A DNA stretch of 64,000 nucleotides from Erigeron canadensis. Lineage: Eukaryota; Streptophyta; Magnoliopsida; Asterales; Asteraceae. Positions 61,071 through 64,000 of this stretch are shown here, one piece after another. The position numbers and the translations under genes are program-made. Within the stretch, counting starts at the first letter, position 1, and every line of letters starts with the position of its first letter. The stretch lies in NCBI RefSeq assembly GCF_010389155.1, contig NC_057768.1, positions 39,659,633-39,723,632 on the forward strand. Reading direction: 5' to 3'. A model generated the notes under the pieces. The model was not told where the DNA came from. It searched no databases and worked only from the letters and a program-made list of their open reading frames with translations.

Positions 61071-61175
61071 TAAATACAATAAGAGTCTTTTTTTTCCTTC
61101 AAATTTTAAGTATTTTATTATATTTAATATTAACAAATAAAAATTCAAACTTCACATATATATAAATATAATAAA

Positions 61176-61409
61176 GGGTTATTTACTGAAATGGTACCTG
61201 GACTATCCACCATATTACTGATTTCATACCTATAACTTTAAAATTACTCTCATCATACCTCAACTTATCAATTCTCCACACGGATGATACCTAACCTGAC
61301 GGGCGTCAGTTTGACCGTTAAGTTGGGGTATGACTATCGTAAATTTTAAAGTTTTAGGTATGAAACCAGTAATATAGTGGATAGTCCATGTGTTATTTAT
61401 GTAATTAAC

Positions 61410-61469
<60 letters not shown>

Positions 61470-61531
61470 CATTATTATTATTATTATTTCTTGTAAATCC
61501 TATTAATTTCTAATGTAAGTGATGTTTTTAC

Positions 61532-61588
<57 letters not shown>

Positions 61589-62298
61589 TATTATTATTGT
61601 TATTATTATTATCATGGTTGTTGTTGTTGTTTTTTTTAATTACACAAAGTATTATTTAGGAATAAATAATTTTAAAAAGTACATTGATATTTCTTTTTGT
61701 AAATATTTACTTTTATTTTATAAAAGAATACTTTATTTTTTTAAAAAAACTATTGTAAATATTTATTTTTTATTAAAAACTATTAATCTATCAAATTATA
61801 GATCCATGATGATTTTATTTGTTTCATATTTATTTATTTTTTATATATAAAAAAAAAGTTAATCGGAAGCAGTACATTAATTTCATGTAAAGCATTGATA
61901 AATGTACTTTAAGTCTTGAATGGATACCATCACATGGAGTTGATTAAATTTGTTTTAAACTGATTCAAACCTTACATAGTAGTTGTACAGGTACTAATGC
62001 AATACAAGAAATTATGATATTTTTCCGGTTTACCGCTTTAAAAAAAAAATTGAAATTTTTTTTTTATAAAAGTAAAAACTCTGTACTAAAAATGATCTTT
62101 TATAAAATAAAATATTATTTTATTAATTTTATTTTTTATAAATAATAGTATTTGATATATTAATAGTTTTTAATAAAAAATAAATATTTACAATAATTTT
62201 TTTTTATAAAAATAAAGTTTTTTTTATAAAATAAATATAAATATTTATAAAAATATACCAATGTACTTTGTGTAATTAAAAAAACAACAATAACAACC

Positions 62299-62382
<84 letters not shown>

Positions 62383-62612
62383 GTTACATAAATGATACCT
62401 GGACTATCCATCATATTACTGGTTTCATACCTAAAACTTTAAAATTTACGGTAGTCATACCCTACTTTAACGGTCAAACAGACGCCCGTCAAGTCAGGTA
62501 TCGTCCGAGTGAAAAATTGATAAGTTGGGGTATGATGAGAGTAATTTTAAAGTTATAGGTATGAAATTAGTAATATGGTGGATAGTCCAGGTACCATTTC
62601 AGTAAATAAACC
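61176..62612. mobile_element. Nested-palindrome element with 9-bp TSD (Mutator-like MITE)
   Basis: Flanked by TATAATAAA on both sides (61167-61175 and 62613-62621), a perfect 9-bp duplication as made by Mutator-like transposases. Ends are GGGTTATTTACTG and its inverse CAGTAAATAAACC. Each ~235-bp end block (61176-61412; 62382-62612) is itself an imperfect palindrome centred on GACGGGCGTC or GACGCCCGTC. Inside them lie (ATT)n on the left (61413-61488, 61531-61612) and (AAT)n on the right (about 62298-62381), then further inverted AT-rich arms (about 61613-61800 against 62155-62297) around a ~350-bp centre. No coding capacity. Confidence 0.88.
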
Positions 62613-62621
62613 TATAATAAA

Positions 62622-64000
62622 TGTATAAGATGACATTGATTTGCAAAAGTATCGAAAGTATAAAATTATAAAAGTTTTTTTTTGACTTAATAAATAAATA
62701 AATAAGATGATTTATATTTGTCTTACAATAAATATAATAAATACTTTTTTAGTTAATCAAAGTAAGAAAGAGAAACCTAATCATTCACATTTACACATGT
62801 TACAAGACAGCCCATTACTTTTTCAGTAATTCATTTACACTTATTAATGTTTTTATCAGATTCTTTTATTGAAAAAATAAATAAAAGAAAAATTATTTGG
62901 TAGCTATAATAATATCTTTTCTTTTTCTTTTCATGGGAACATACTAAAGTTGTTCATTATAAAATATGCATTTTCACATAAACTTCTTAAATATATGTCA
63001 CACAAACTTCTTTGTGACTCTCCCGACACAAACTTATCACAATTTCACTTCTAAACGTTATGTTAAATTTTTCTGTTCAGTTCATACTCTTCCTGGTATT
63101 TAAGAAATTAAGTGCATAAAAACATAATGTATCTTGCTATTTATGTGTGTGCTTATTTGAAACTCCAAATGAGATATGTAAATATAAGTTAAATAATATA
63201 ACATAATATTGCAAACAACATATCAAGGTAATATCATTAAAATCTAATATATTGGTCCCGGCGCGATGTAGCGGCGGTAATGGCGACGATGATGGTGTGG
63301 TTATTGACATAAAAGTAATTTCATTGCGGTCGGAGATGTGATGAATTATTGCGTGGGATATGAAAGGGGGAGGAGTGAGACGAATTTTGAGTTTGGATTT
63401 TTGCTATATGTTTTTGCGTGAGAAGAGATAGAGGTTGAACTTTTTTAAAGGCATTTTAGTCACAGATTATAAAATAAAAATAAATATGTATTAAGATAGA
63501 GGATAAATATGTCATTTCAGGTTTTTAAAATTAAAGAGGGTGAAGAGGAGTTTATTTTACAAAGAAGTATTGAAGTGCCAACCGTTATGCTTTAACGATA
63601 AAACCAAAATAATAATAATAAATTAATAATAATGAACTACCGAAAAACAAAATGTCACCTAGCCATTTTGTTTCTTTGTCGTGTCCAAGACCCTTGTACA
63701 AAAGCCTTGTTTTTTAAAAGCTTCGTAAATAGAAAAGCTGGGCCTTTCTGTTGGGTAATTGGGTTATTTGCGTGGGCAGAATAAATAGCTAAAGCAATAC
63801 GGCAATACATACACAAACTGACAAAAGAGTATAAAATAGAAGGCCCTATATCTTTGATGGCCACATCTCCACACGGGCCACATCTTAACATCGGTTCAAA
63901 TTATTAAACCTTTTTGAGTTAAAAAAATGACTATAAATTTATTACTATTTATTATACGAGGGATAGTGTCTGCGTGTTGCGGCAGTGAGATGGTGGGGTG
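62622..64000. other. Right flank with repeat fragments
   Basis: No gene. 63250-63420 and the last ~50 bases (from about 63953) belong to the GCGTTGCGGCGG repeat family also seen at 41139 and 56919. The open frame at 63655-63891 is unsupported. Confidence 0.45.

Noticed and set aside
61260..61472. Open frame with a long poly-isoleucine run (also 62160-62414)
   Set aside because: Produced by (ATT)n tracts inside the palindromic element; no protein resemblance.

Overview
This is plant nuclear DNA from a eudicot. The genes have many short exons with GT..AG introns, the intergenic DNA is very AT-rich, there are two nuclear tRNA genes, and relics of nearly every class of plant transposon are present. 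Several repeats look like ones common in Asteraceae, so an asterid (daisy-family) source is my best guess, but that is inference. No prokaryotic or organellar segment was seen.

Nine protein genes could be modelled exon by exon with phases that close. Left block, all on the minus strand: an LpxC-type deacetylase (1950-4553), a membrane RING-H2 E3 ligase (7487-9964) and the CPSF73-II/INTS11-like RNA endonuclease (11838-15769). Middle and right block: CRABS CLAW (YABBY; 19528-21583, minus), an RRM protein of the cyclophilin-33/PPIE type (32915-35435, plus), bifunctional HPPK/DHPS of folate synthesis (35997-37616, minus), FRUCTOKINASE-LIKE 2 (38662-45118, plus), a RimP-like organellar protein (46800-49455, minus) and a SPIRAL1-like protein (51720-52271, minus). 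A tRNA-Asp(GUC) lies at 31479 and a tRNA-Thr(CGU) at 58397.

Five of these genes occur in the order of Arabidopsis loci At1g69180 (CRC), At1g69190 (HPPK/DHPS), At1g69200 (FLN2), At1g69210 (UPF0090/RimP) and At1g69230 (SP1L2). This is a deeply conserved microsyntenic block. The RRM gene is inserted between CRC and HPPK/DHPS, and the SIK1 kinase (At1g69220) is missing from its expected place.

The rest is mostly transposon history. Several elements have readable ends and target-site duplications: a PIF/Harbinger deletion derivative (5073-6620, TSD TAA), a hAT-type element (10353-11190), a 5'-truncated RTE-type LINE (TSD 17 bp) and a solo LTR (TSD AAATA), both in FLN2 intron 3, a 1.5 kb solo LTR nested in another repeat (53887-55381, TSD GAAAT), and a 1.44 kb palindrome-of-palindromes with a 9-bp Mutator-type TSD (61176-62612). 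Truncated LTR, SINE, Helitron and MITE relics fill much of the remainder.

The most unusual structural signals are two LTR-like regions, each carrying six copies of a near-palindrome with core TGCGNCGCA arranged as three pairs. In one of them the spacing is exactly 30/45/30/45/30 bp.
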